Origin: Emiliania huxleyi CCMP1516
Lineage: Eukaryota > Haptophyta > Isochrysidales > Noelaerhabdaceae
Assembly (NCBI RefSeq): GCF_000372725.1
Contig: NW_005202428.1
Location: forward strand, 1,948,109 to 2,012,108
Direction: 5' to 3'
DNA: 64,000 nt
The notes below the pieces were generated by a model. It was not told where the DNA came from and made no database searches. It was given only the letters and a program-made list of their open reading frames with translations. This document shows positions 22,385 through 32,547 of this stretch, piece after piece. The position numbers and the translations under genes were made by a program. Within the stretch, counting starts at the first letter, position 1. Each line of letters begins with the position of its first letter.

Positions 22385-22850
22385 CGACCAAAAAGAAATT
22401 TACCACGTTAAGCAAAAAAAGAACTCAAGTTGCGAGAAGCGGCGAGAGACTGCGAAAAGAGATACAAAGAGGCAGACTCCCCAGGGTGGCGACGGCTAGC
22501 GCACCACACTCCTCTCCTTAAAATCCCTGTGTGGTGGCGGCGTGCCGTTCTCCCATCCCTCCCTTGGGTTGTGTGTTTTCTTTCTTTCTTTCTACTCAAG
22601 TTGCATGGCATGACGCTGGGCAGGAAGGCTCCCCACTCCCGTTCCCCTGTGTCCCTGATCGTCCTTCCAAGATCCTGCTCGTGCAGGTGGGGACCCTGTC
22701 CTTCTCCCATCCCTCGTTTGATTTGTCTGTTTTCTTTCTTTTTTACTGCTAAGATTTGGGCGAGGGATAGGGGAGGAGGACAGGGTCCCCACCTGCACGA
22801 GCAGGATTTTGGAAGGACGATCAGGGGCAACAGGTGGGGCTCTCCTGCTC
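22385..22850 (+). mobile_element. Retroelement 3' tail plus inverted pair of a short repeat
   Basis: 22,420-22,600 is a family A 3' end (ggcgacggctagcgcaccac, ctccttaaaatccctg, ttctttctttctttc). 22,650-22,745 and 22,755-22,835 are inverted copies of a short repeat (gatcgtccttccaagatcct / complement), able to form a hairpin. Other copies of the short repeat are at 3,843-3,900 and 34,840-34,960. Confidence 0.65.
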
Positions 22851-22889
22851 CTGACAAGGATGACACGACAGGCCCGCAGCGCGGTCGGC

Positions 22890-23090
22890 ACGGTCTGAGG
22901 GAGGGTGTAGAGGATGTAGAGTGTAGGAGCGCTGTAGAGCTGTAGAGATGTAGAGCGCTCTGGAGCGCTGTAGAGCTGTAGAGCTCTACATCCGCCGCGT
23001 GACGATGCGCCTGCGTTGTAGAGCGATGTAGAGCGCGATTTTGCTGTAGAGTTTGTTGTAGAGGCTCTACAGCCAAACCGCCGGGAAGGC
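22890..23090 (+). repeat. TGTAGAG-type degenerate tandem repeat
   Basis: More than a dozen tgtagagc/ctgtagag units occur with interspersed inverted agctctacat. A short related block (tttgttgtagag) lies at 25,815-25,850, just outside the transposon at 24,112-25,814. Confidence 0.7.
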
Positions 23091-23118
23091 AGTGACTCAA
23101 AGAGGTCGAGTCGCACTA

Positions 23119-23512
23119 CCGTAAGGTACCGAACTTAAGGTAAGGTAGCTTGAGTTAGGGAGCCCTTTTCCTTTTACGGAACTCCTGTTTTAAGGTACCT
23201 AACTCCTGCTACCCCCCTTTGGGTCCCGCGGGACCGGCACAGGGGCCACGGGGCCCGCACACCATTTGGAGGAATGGCTCCCTCTTAGGTTAGGACCTAG
23301 GAGCCCCTAGGAGCTGGAGTAGGAGTGCCTACGTTACTAGATGCCTTATTCTTCTTCTTCTTCCCCCCCCCCCCCCCCCCCTCCTCCTCCTCCTCACTCG
23401 CCACACCCTCGTCGTACCAGCGAGGGCCGAGGGGGCCCGTCGCCGGTACCAAAAAAGAAATCCCCGGTACCTAACTGCTGCTACCCCGTACCTTAAGTTC
23501 GGTACCTTGCGG
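23119..23512. mobile_element. MITE with TA target duplication
   Basis: Terminal inverted repeats begin ccgtaaggtaccgaacttaa at the left, and the complement of the right end reads ccgcaaggtaccgaacttaa, with one mismatch in 20. The 394-bp element is bounded by TA dinucleotides (23,117-23,118 and 23,513-23,514). Internal aaggtacctaactcctgc motifs repeat the TIR theme. It has no ORF. The TA target points to a Tc1/mariner-like or related source, which is an inference. Confidence 0.7.
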
Positions 23513-23664
23513 TAATGGGGTGTCTCCGAGCTTACTGGAGCTCTGATTGACGGCCCTGACTATCCCTGACACACAGAGCGTCACTCTGACGGCACACAAC
23601 ACCCTATAACTGCGTCATGACCAGCCTGCCATGCGTCGCCGGTGCCGCATTCGTCGCAGTGCTT

Positions 23665-23775
23665 CTGGGAGATTTTTAGCAATACCAAACAACTCTAACA
23701 CTCACACGTAATTTGGGGCCTGGAGCCCTGTTCACGCGCGCGCGAGACGTGCAGACAGGGTTGCCAGGTGAGCTT
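23665..23775 (-). mobile_element. Truncated 3' end of mobile-element family R1
   Basis: It matches the 3' end of the element at 44,870-46,200, including agatttttagcaataccaaa, gtcatttggggcctggagcc-like sequence and gacagggttgccaggtgagc. It retains the last codons of the encoded protein. The minus-strand frame beginning at 24,071 (MRRVALASAALAFCLPAQ, signal-peptide-like) runs into it and may be a gene truncated by this insertion; support for that gene is weak. Confidence 0.55.
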
Positions 23776-24111
23776 CTGTAGCAGGCGGTGGACTGTCGGC
23801 TGCGAGGACGGTCGCATTTGCGCGAGGCGAGGCGAGCATTGCTGCGCGTTGCATGCGCCATGACTCGCGCCAGCGCGTGCGGGAGCTCCTGGCTGAGCGT
23901 TGAGTCCAGGCGAGTTGCGCTGGCCACTATCGCTACGCCGAGCCGAGCTGACGCGCCGAGGCGCCGGCCAGTCGCAGCCGTGAGGCATGCCACAGCAGCA
24001 GAGGCACCTGCCACCCATTGGGCGGGCAGACAGAAGGCCAGGGCAGCACTGGCAAGTGCAACGCGCCTCATGTCGGAGAGCGACCGTGCCTCGTTCGCCG
24101 CTTATGATGTA

Positions 24112-25814
24112 CTCGTTTAGTGTGGGTAAACGAAAAGTAGCGTATACGCTACTATGAATGAAGAAGCCGAAAAAAGGCGGCGGATTCAGTCCGCCCGAGC
24201 CAGCCAGCTGCCGGCTCGCACGGCAGCCTCTTCCTCTCGACCAGCCTCAACTTCCGTACAGTCAACATTTTGTCGCTGCGTGCTCGTGGTGAGCTGTGGC
24301 GGCGGTCGAAGTTCGCCCAGATTCGGTGACGAGCGCCAGACGATAGTAGTGTCTCTGTTCGCCCTGTGCATGTCAGGCCAGGCTGCAGCAGGGCACTACC
24401 ATCGTGCTGCCCTGTTGCAGCCTGACTTTGCCCACTGTGCACAGTCGCCAGAGCACCACCACCGCCCGGCATCGTGTCACGGCGAGCTCCTTCTGCGCCC
24501 GCTCGCGAGGCTCTCGCGCTGGCACACTTTGGCCATCTGCCTGGGGTGTCGACGGGCCCCCGGGGGCGACGGGGGTGCTCTCCGGCCGCGGCGGCCGAAA
24601 ACGGGGGTCTCCAATAAGGTCCAATAATGAAGTGATCCACTTGATCCAAGGGTGCCATTGTGCTCTACTACAAAAGTTGTGTAAGATGCCCAAGTCTCAG
24701 ACGCTGGATCCTTAGCGGAGCTGAGTTCTGACGGTGTGAACACGAGCAACCGGAGTGACGACCGGGACCGGGCCGCACGCCGGGAGTGCCCCGACTAGCA
24801 GTGGCGGGCGCGGACGAGCGAATGAGAGGTCGCTATCTGTGGGAGATGTGTTATTAGAGACTAGGGCTGCCTATCTCTCACTGAAAGGGACCTCTCATTC
24901 GCTCGTCCGCACCCGTCACAGCTCACGGAGTGCTCCGCGTGCCGCACCGGCCGCCGCCGGCCGCCGGCCGCTCACGGTAACGGAACAGTCTTACTACTCC
25001 GCAACGTTGAGCTGGATCAAACTGAATAGTGCTCCTGAAAGCCCTCTCTATGGGCTCTGCCACACAGTAGCAGCGCACGACTAGCCGCTGTTGTGGCTGT
25101 ATTTGTAGCCATTTTTAGGCTTCAACTGGTCCCAAAATAGTAGCAACACCTCATGAAAATCAGTCAAAAAAGCCCGAAAAAATCGGCGCCTGCGGCGGGC
25201 TTCCTGGGGCTGCGCCCCAGACCCCCTTGACTGGGGGGACCCCCCGCGAGAGCACCCCCGTCGCCCCCGGGGGCCCGTCGACTCCCCAGGGCCATCTGCT
25301 GCTCGCGTTCGGCGAGCTCTTCTCCGCACTCCTGCCACGGTGCCGTCACCACACACCTTCTGGCCGGCCTGAGCCGCGCGGGGTCGCCGGCGGGGGCAAC
25401 GCGTCGACCTCTCTCTCTGGTGCACCACGGGCCGCAACGGCCTGCGAGCAGCGTGCGCGACAGCGCGAGGAGGCAGTGTGCCGGCACAGTCGAGCCGGAG
25501 CATCGGGTTCTTGATGCTTGTGGGGTCAAGTCTGACCTTATGCGGCCTAATATACAACAATAATGCTATGCTCTCACCCAGCCTTTTGAGATATGGTCCC
25601 TCAAAGTCGAGTTTTCGTTTACTGGTGACCATAGTAGCGTCTGTCTTGTTTGCGTTTCTTCCAACGAAACACTTTAAAGTCTCGACAATCACTAAGCTGC
25701 TTATGTGGCACCGCAGAGGCTCCCTTGGGGATGCCTGAGGCCACCCCAACCACTCACGAAGCCGTACGTGGACGAATTCAAATCTACTTTTTTCGTTTAC
25801 CTACACTAAGCGAG
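24112..25814. mobile_element. DNA transposon copy with TA target duplication
   Basis: Inverted termini are ctcgtttagtgtgggtaaac at the left, and the complement of the right end is ctcgcttagtgtaggtaaac. TA flanks both sides (24,110-24,111 and 25,815-25,816). About 400 bp of the interior (cgagccagccagctgccggc ... gcacactttggcc, then gctgctcgcgttcggcgagc onward) and the right end are shared with 40,135-40,955. A second element is nested inside at 24,541-25,289. No intact transposase frame was recognised, so it is probably non-autonomous. Confidence 0.65.
24541..25289. mobile_element. Nested Mutator-like non-autonomous element
   Basis: Long terminal inverted repeats of about 42 bp start ctggggtgtcgacgggcccc at the left, and the complement of the right end reads ctggggagtcgacgggcccc. 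A 10-bp direct repeat ggccatctgc occurs at 24,531-24,540 and 25,290-25,299. The related transposon at 40,135-40,955 has the uninterrupted site (cggccttccgctgctcgcg). TIR length and a 9-11-bp target duplication are typical of MULEs. Within it, gcggacgagcgaatgagagg (about 24,811) recurs inverted at about 24,890, forming a hairpin. Confidence 0.75.
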
Positions 25815-26056
25815 TAGAGTTTGTTGTAGAGATTTCACGTTGTAGAGAGCGCCGGGAGGGGGAAGCGCTGCGGGCTAGTGTGAGCGCTGGCCGATTTCAG
25901 GCCGATCGTGCAGGCGGATCGATGTTCGCTGCCGCTGTGAGGCGCCGGCGCGCTTTGACGCTGTGAGGCACCGGCGCGCTTTGAGGACTTTTCCCTTTTT
26001 TGTCTCTTCCGGTTCAGACGCCGTCTGGGGCAGTCTGTCGCCCTGTCGCTCCGGTT

Positions 26057-29000
26057 ATGGAACACGAGTCGCTCCGATTGCGCGCTGCTGTGGTGTATGC
26101 TCTAACTCTCGCAGCTCAGCCTGCCTGTGGGCAGCAGTTGGGTTCCACGTTCCAGCGCCGATTCATCCTCGGCCGCGGCGCCTGCGCCACGCCAGGCGGC
26201 GGCCAGGGCTCCTACTCGGAAGTTTGGGAGCTGTCGCACGAGCGGTGTGCAGAGGCGTGCTTGAACGACCGCGAGTGCGTCGCGTACGAGTACTCGACGA
26301 CGAAACGGTACAAACTGTGCGAGAAGCACAAAGAGGTCCCTTCGCACTCAGTGCCAGTCGACAACAGCGCGTGCTTTGTCCTCGAGAGCGCGCTCAGCCT
26401 AAGAACCTTCAAACCCTTTCGGGGCGGGGACGCGAGGTATCGTGGAGCAGTCTCAGCGGCCGGCCCGCTAGGATGGCCTCCTCCCCCGCCGGCGATCGTC
26501 GTCCCTCCGCGGGCGTGCGGCTCGCCGTCGTCGATGCCGTCGTCGATGCCATCGTCGAGCAGCGGCGGCGATGGGTTTGCCGGGTGCGACTTGCGGCTCG
26601 TTCAGTGGGACGGCCTCAGCGTAGAGTCAGTCAACCTGGACGGCGCGGACCTCTCGGGCGGCAGCTTCACCCGCGCGCAGTTCTTCCGCTCCACGCTCCG
26701 TCAGGCGGGGACCACCCGAGACCACCCACGAGACCACACGATATCACACGAGATCACACGAGACCACACACGAGACCACACGATATCACTCGAGACCACA
26801 CGATATCACTCGAGATCACACGAGACCCCACCTGAGACCCAGCCGAGATCCCACCCGAGGTCACCCGAGAGATACGCCGAGATCACGCGTCCGTCCCTGA
26901 CTTCGATCTCTCCCAGGCGGTGGCCGTGTCGGCCACCTTCGAGCGTGCCGGCCTCGAGTTTACCGACTGGAGACAGGGGCTCCTCATGGACAGCAGCCTG
27001 CGCGCGGCCGAGATGTCCGCCGCAAGCCTCGACGGCGCCACAGCCTCTTGTTCTGTGCCTGAGCAGAGGAGGGGGAGTAGTATTAATTAATCATCGATCG
27101 TCACTAGGCGCCAGCCTCTTGTTCTGTGACCTGAAGGACATACAGGCTCGCAACACTCGCCATAGCGCTCGCCATAGCGAAACTCCTCTCGCACCCGGGG
27201 CTCCTTTTCAGCTGTGACGGTGTCCGCTCAGTGCGTGCGCCTCACCCCCTTTCTTCACATCAGGCGGACGAGGCATCGCTCAACGGCGCCCCCCCCACCC
27301 CCCTTTTGTGTGGCGCTGCACGAGACGGGCCGGCACTGCTCATCGCTGTGGCTGTGTGAAGTACAGGCGCGATCCTCCGCGACAGCGTTTTCGATGGCGC
27401 AGGTGTAGTACGGTAGTAGTAGCAGCAGTACGGTAGTAGCAGCAGCAGAGCTAGTGAGCAGCAGTACGGTGCACGTGACGTCTGATGGTCGTCTCTTCTC
27501 CAACGGCGCAGACCTGCGCTCGGCACAGCTGCGCTCGGCGACTTTCCGGCGCGGCTCCGCCGTCGGCGCCAGCTTCCGCTACTCCGACCTCCGAGGCGTG
27601 CAGCCTAGCGCCTCTCTCGCGGGAAGTCTCGCGGGCTGCTCAAATCCCCTCCCGGCACGCCCGCCCCGACCCTTCTCCACAAGCCCCTCTCCCGCAGGCG
27701 CGACTTTCGTCCGCACGAACCTCTCGCGCGCGACTTTCCGAGGAGCGAATTTGGTGCGTCGGCCACGTGCGCGCAGACGCGTTCTAGTGTGCGCGCCTCT
27801 CGCGTGCGCGGAAGCGCGAGGGGACGACACACGCCACATTGAGTTGACAGGCTTGACTCTCCCCCGGCTTGACTCTCGCCCCCCAACCGCCCGCCACCCA
27901 CCGCAGGAGGGGGCCGACTTCACTCTGGCCAGAGGAACGACGCCCTCGACCTTCGACATGGCGCGAGGGCACTTCAAGGTGCGGGGAGTACGGACCATCG
28001 TATTCCGACGAGCACTCGAGAGGGGCCACAGACTCAGCTGTCTCTGCCTGTATCCGTAAGAGCCCTCGTGTTCACGCGGTGCTCCGAGTCCACTGCACGC
28101 CACGCGGGACCGTGTTGGTGTTCCCGCCCCTAGTTCCCGCCCCTATAGTCCCGCTCAGCCGTCAGCCCTCGGTGTGACCCCGGGGGTTCATGGCGTAGGC
28201 GCCCGACCCCGCCGCGAGCCAAGTCAAGGCGGGTTGTGCGGCGCTGCCGGCCTTCGGCGCCTCGTACCCCGGCTGTGACCTGCGGGCGAGAAGCTGGGAC
28301 GGCGTCAACCTCGAGCAGGCGCGAGATCGCCCCGAGAGGCCACCCGGGGTCACGGCCGCCACCCTCTCGAGCGCAGGCGAGAGCCTCGATGGGGGCGGAG
28401 ATGCCTCTATATCTCGGCTCTGTCTCGGCGACATCTCGGCGACATCTCGGCTGCACCTCGTCGATGGCTTCGTCTCGTCGTCAGGCGAGCCTCGACGGTG
28501 CCGACGCCTCTCGCGCGAGCCTGGTGCTCGCCAAGCTGTCGCACGCCTCCCTGCTCCGAGCCTCTCTCGCCGAGGCGAAACCTGCAAACCGCACACACGC
28601 ACGCACGCACACACGCACGCACGCACGGCACGCACGCACGGCACGGCACGCACGGCACGCACGGCACGCACGGCACGCACGGCACGCACGGCACGCACAC
28701 TGGGTCTTGCACTCTGAATGCCGCTGGGCTCCTGTCTTTGTAGACGTAGACGTAGACGTGGAGTCGCGAGGGTTGCCCTTACCTTGCCCACCACCATGTG
28801 TGTGTGCGCCGAGAAGCGTGTGCCTGACCTGACCTGACCTGACCTGACCTGACCTGACCTTAGGCGGACCTCCGCGGCGCGAGCCTCAACTCCGCGCGCC
28901 TCGACGACGCGGACCTGACCAAGGCGGACCTGGTCGGCGCAGAGCTCACCGAGGCCTCCCTCCGCCGCGCAGACTTCCGCATGTCGCAGCTCGGCGCCGC

Positions 29001-29542
29001 AAAGGTGGGCTTCGTGCAGGCGGGAGGGGCCGGGACGGCGGCGGGGCGCTGTGGGGGCGGAGGGGCGGGGGGACGCCGTGCGCTGCTGAACAGGCGGAGG
29101 AGGCGGACTTTTCCGACGCGGTCGCGGAGAAGGCGCTCTTCGAGGGGGCGGCCGCGCCGCGCGCCCAGTTCGCTCGCGCGCGGCTGGCCGAGTCCCAGTT
29201 CAACGGGGCGAGGCTGGTCGGGGCGAGCTTCGCTAAGGCGGACCTGGTGGGCGCCCGAGCCATCGTCGCCTAGACTGCCCCTGCCGCTCGACAACCTCGC
29301 GACACCCTTCGAGACACACCGCCACTCGACAACACCTGTAGGCTGATAACCACGCGTGTCCGCGTCACTCACGGGAAGAGATCGACCCCTCGGGTCAGGT
29401 GGGCGCCTCGTTCAAGGACGCGGCCGTCGAAGGGGTCGACTTCACGGGCGCGCTCATGGATGTGGCCACCGACTTCACCGGCGCAATTGGAGTCGACAAA
29501 GTCGCCGCGTGGCCGGCCGGGTACAGCCCCCCGCTTGGGTAG
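26057..29542 (+). CDS. Secreted PAN-like plus pentapeptide-repeat protein
   Basis: Model: join(26057..26704, 26917..27036, 27264..27287, ~27512..27595, 27698..27753, 27907..27978, 28199..28318, 28485..28574, 28864..29004, 29094..29246, 29399..29542). The start of exon 4 is uncertain; all other junctions keep phase and repeat register. Residues 1-30 are a signal peptide. Residues ~35-115 form a Cys-rich PAN/apple-like segment (CAEACLNDRECVAYEY). A Pro/Ser linker follows. The rest is A(D/N)LXX pentapeptide repeats (for example ADLRGAS, ADLTKADLVGAEL), which fold as a right-handed quadrilateral beta-helix. Most exons encode a whole number of repeats. Introns are filled with private simple repeats. 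Function is unknown; an extracellular or lumenal binding role is inferred. Confidence 0.72.
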
Positions 29543-29867
29543 CCCCAGCTAGGGATAGCCTGGGGCGAGGGCGCCACACGCTGCCGCACACGGCGCCTGG
29601 CGCGGGGACCCGCGCTGCGACGTCTCAGGTGGTCAGGACACACCCCTAGCATAATCACATCAACACTATAGCACATCACGGGTGCGAACTCTTCTCAGGA
29701 ACTCTTATGACTTATCGGTCCAAAACATGATTTCGTATGCGCCCCCCTGGAGAGTGTGGGCGAGAGGTGTGCGCGTGTTCTTCTGGTTAGTCATATGGCC
29801 TTGATTCTACTCACGAGTTTCACACACGCACAATAAAGGCCACAACACCGAAGTTTCCGATTCAAAA

Positions 29868-32155
29868 TCACCGCCTTGAAGACCGCCCGGCCTTGCCGCT
29901 CCTTCCCTTTGAGCCTCCGGCTCCGCCGCCGCTCTTTCCCTCCTGTCGTGCGCCAGCCGCAGCGGCCCCCCTTGAGCTCGACCCCTTCGACCGGCTCGTG
30001 GGCGGCCCCTCCTTGCGCATTTTCAAGGTCGCGGCCGGCCCCTTCTTGCGCGGCGGCGGCGCAACCTCCTCCTCGCTCTCCTCCTCGCTCTCCTCCTCGG
30101 CGCTACCGTCGCTCGCCTGGGACGCCAAGCGCGCGGAGAAGAAGTCGTCGCCGCCCTCCTCGCCCTCCTCTCCACTCTCCTCCTCGCCCTCCTCGCTCTC
30201 CTCCTCCTCCTCGCCCTCCTCCTCGCCCTCCTCCTCCTCCTCGCCCTCCTCCTCCTCCCCGCCCTCCGGCGCGCCCGCCTCTGGCAGCTCGGAAAGCATC
30301 TCGCCCACGTCCGCCTCCTCCTCGTCGTCGCCCGCGCCGCGCAGCCGCAGCGCGCGCACCTCCGCCGCCGTGCCAGCCTCGCTCGACAGGAGGCAGGCGG
30401 TCAGCCGCTGCTTGAGGTACACGCTGGCCACCGGGCCTGCGCCAGGAGGTCGCACCGAGGTCAGGGCGGGAGGACGGTCTCGTGCCGTGTGTCCGGAGCA
30501 CCGCGTGAGGAAAGGGAGACGGGTCCAGCTAACCGCAGCCGAGAGCTGAATGCGTGCCCTCTCGAGTGCTACTCGGAATACGCGGGTCCGTGTCCCGGCA
30601 TCTAGGAAGCGAGGCCAGTGCGCCGCTCGGCCGACCAGCGCCCGCCTGCCACAGGCGAGGGAGGTGAGCGATGGAGGGGAGGGGAGGCCACGGCGAGGTG
30701 ACAAGGCGAGGTGACAAGGCGACGGTAAGGTCGAGGCGAGGCGGGAGGAGTTGGAGGGAGGCGGAGCGGCGGCCATCTCACCGCCGTAGCCCCAGTTGTA
30801 CAGGCGCATCTTGCGGTCGAGTCCGGCGCACGCGAGCAGTGGCAGGGTCGGGTGGAGAGCGATCTCGCGGATCGAGCCCGCGTTTGCGCGGTACCTGCGT
30901 CAGGCGGGGTCCGCCCCAGGGCGAGGGCTAGGGTTAGCGGTGCTTGCGTTGCGGGGCCGTCCGCAGGAGGCGGTGGGGAGGCGAGGAGGAGGCGGTGGGG
31001 AGGCGAGGAGGAGCGCAGAGGAGGCGAGGGAGGGGAGGGGGTAGGAGTCGCCTCTCCACCGGCTTGAGGCTCATCCGAGCGTCGAGCCGCGCCAGGTGGC
31101 CGCTGACGCTGCCGGCGAAGACGTGGCGTCCGTCCGCAGAGACGGCGACGGCGGAGATGGCCTCCTCGCCCAAGGGTGCGACCACGCGCGCCACCGGCTT
31201 GCGCTGCGCCGACGTGTCGTACAGCCGCACCTCACCGCGCAGTCTACGGGAAGGTTCCTAGAAGGGTGAGGCTCCTGGAAGGGTCCTGAACGGTGCTAGA
31301 GGGTCCTCGTGTCGTACAGACGGGCCGTGACACCGCCTTGAGGTGGAGAGAGAGGAAGTCGTGCGGAGTGGTGTGGTGCTCTGGAGAAGTGTGACGGAGA
31401 TGTGGTGTGGTGGGAGGGAGAATGGTGTGATGTGTGTAGACTGGTGGGGGAGGGGCTTGGTCGAACCGGCTCGCCACGAAGCCGTGGCCCGTCGCGAGGA
31501 GCCTCCCGCCCTCAGCAACCTTGAGGTCGGTGAGCCAGATGGGGACCGCGAGGTCGAGCTCGTCGTTGGGCAGATTCCGCGCGCGCCACACCGCCTTGCC
31601 CGCCTCGAGCGACCACACCGACGGGTCGGCGCCCTTCCCTCCGACAGCGACGCCCTCGCCGCCCGCAGCAGAACGGCACACCGCCGCCGCCTTTCCCGTC
31701 TCGATCGTGGCGAGCGGCTCGCCCTGCGGGCCGTGAGCCGCGCTGCCGTCGGGCCACACCCACACCCGCACGCGACCAGTCCGCTCGCCGGCGACGACGC
31801 GCGGAGCGGCTTCGCCGTGGGCAAAGAGCCCGGCGATGCCGTTGGGCCCGCCGCCGTGCGGCGCGACTCCCTTTCCGATCTCTTCGCCGGCTGCGAAGTC
31901 GACAGATGGAGGCGAGGCGTCCTCGCTCTCCTCGGCGATCGCCACCGTCGACGCAGACCGCCGCCAGAACCGCACCGTGCCGTCCTCGAGGCCGACACCC
32001 ACATGCGTCTCCTCGGCGCCCGGGCCCCAGCAGGCGCGCGAGACGCCGCGTCCGCACGCCTGCTGGCCCCACCGACGGACGACGGACGACTCCGGCGCGA
32101 GTGATACCTCCTTGAGAAGCCCGGTGTCGTCCGCAGTCAGCGCGGTCAGCGGCAT
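29868..32155 (-). CDS. WDR74: WDR74/Nsa1, WD40 ribosome-biogenesis factor
   Basis: Model: complement(29868..30436, 30782..30894, 31052..31230, 31478..32155), 512 residues, phases consistent. It matches WDR74 segment by segment: ACWGPGAEETHVGVGLEDGTVRFW, GGKGADPSVWSLEAGK, RARNLPNDELDLAVPIW, TGHGFVRLYDTSAQRKP, HPTLPLLACAGLDRKMRLY and VYLKQRLTACLLS. WDR74 (yeast Nsa1) acts in the nucleolus on pre-60S particles with Rix7/NVL. The last exon adds a long Glu/Gly acidic tract and a basic Gly/Ser/Arg tail, typical of nucleolar proteins but longer than in the human protein. Introns are GT, GC and GT. The 5' end faces a retroelement tail at 32,205. Confidence 0.9.
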
Positions 32156-32204
32156 CGTGCCCAGCGAAACGAGAAATTTTTCTGTCCCTGCGCTTGGGTG
32201 ACTT

Positions 32205-32280
32205 TTGCAATCCCTGGCGGCGTGCCGTCCTCCCATCCCTCCCTTGGGGTGTCTGTGTTCTTTCTTTCTTCTTTGGCTGA
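32205..32280 (+). mobile_element. Family A retroelement 3' tail fragment
   Basis: It reads ggcggcgtgccgtcctccca followed by a ttctttctttctt tail, matching the 3' ends at 3,780 and 4,075. It lies upstream of WDR74 and of the kinase gene. Confidence 0.65.
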
Positions 32281-32547
32281 CTGTTGACAGCAGGCCCAAC
32301 GGGACAGGGATCAAGGGATCATCTTGCCAGAGCTACACAAGAGTTCCGGTGTGGGCAGGGGGTCCGAGCTAATCGCGCGTTTTTAATTTCTTTAGGTCGC
32401 CACGAACCAGGGTGGGGTCGGCGCTCCTTTTCAGAAGTCGGCGGGCAGTAACTCGAAATCTCCTCTATTGGACTGCAACTTCCACATTGCCACCAAAGGA
32501 GATCACCCCCTCCTCGAGTCTTCCATTGGCGCGCGCTACCCGAGTCG

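Noticed and set aside
29893-30549. Ser/Pro-rich plus-strand frame
   Set aside because: It is the antisense of the Glu-rich tail of WDR74.
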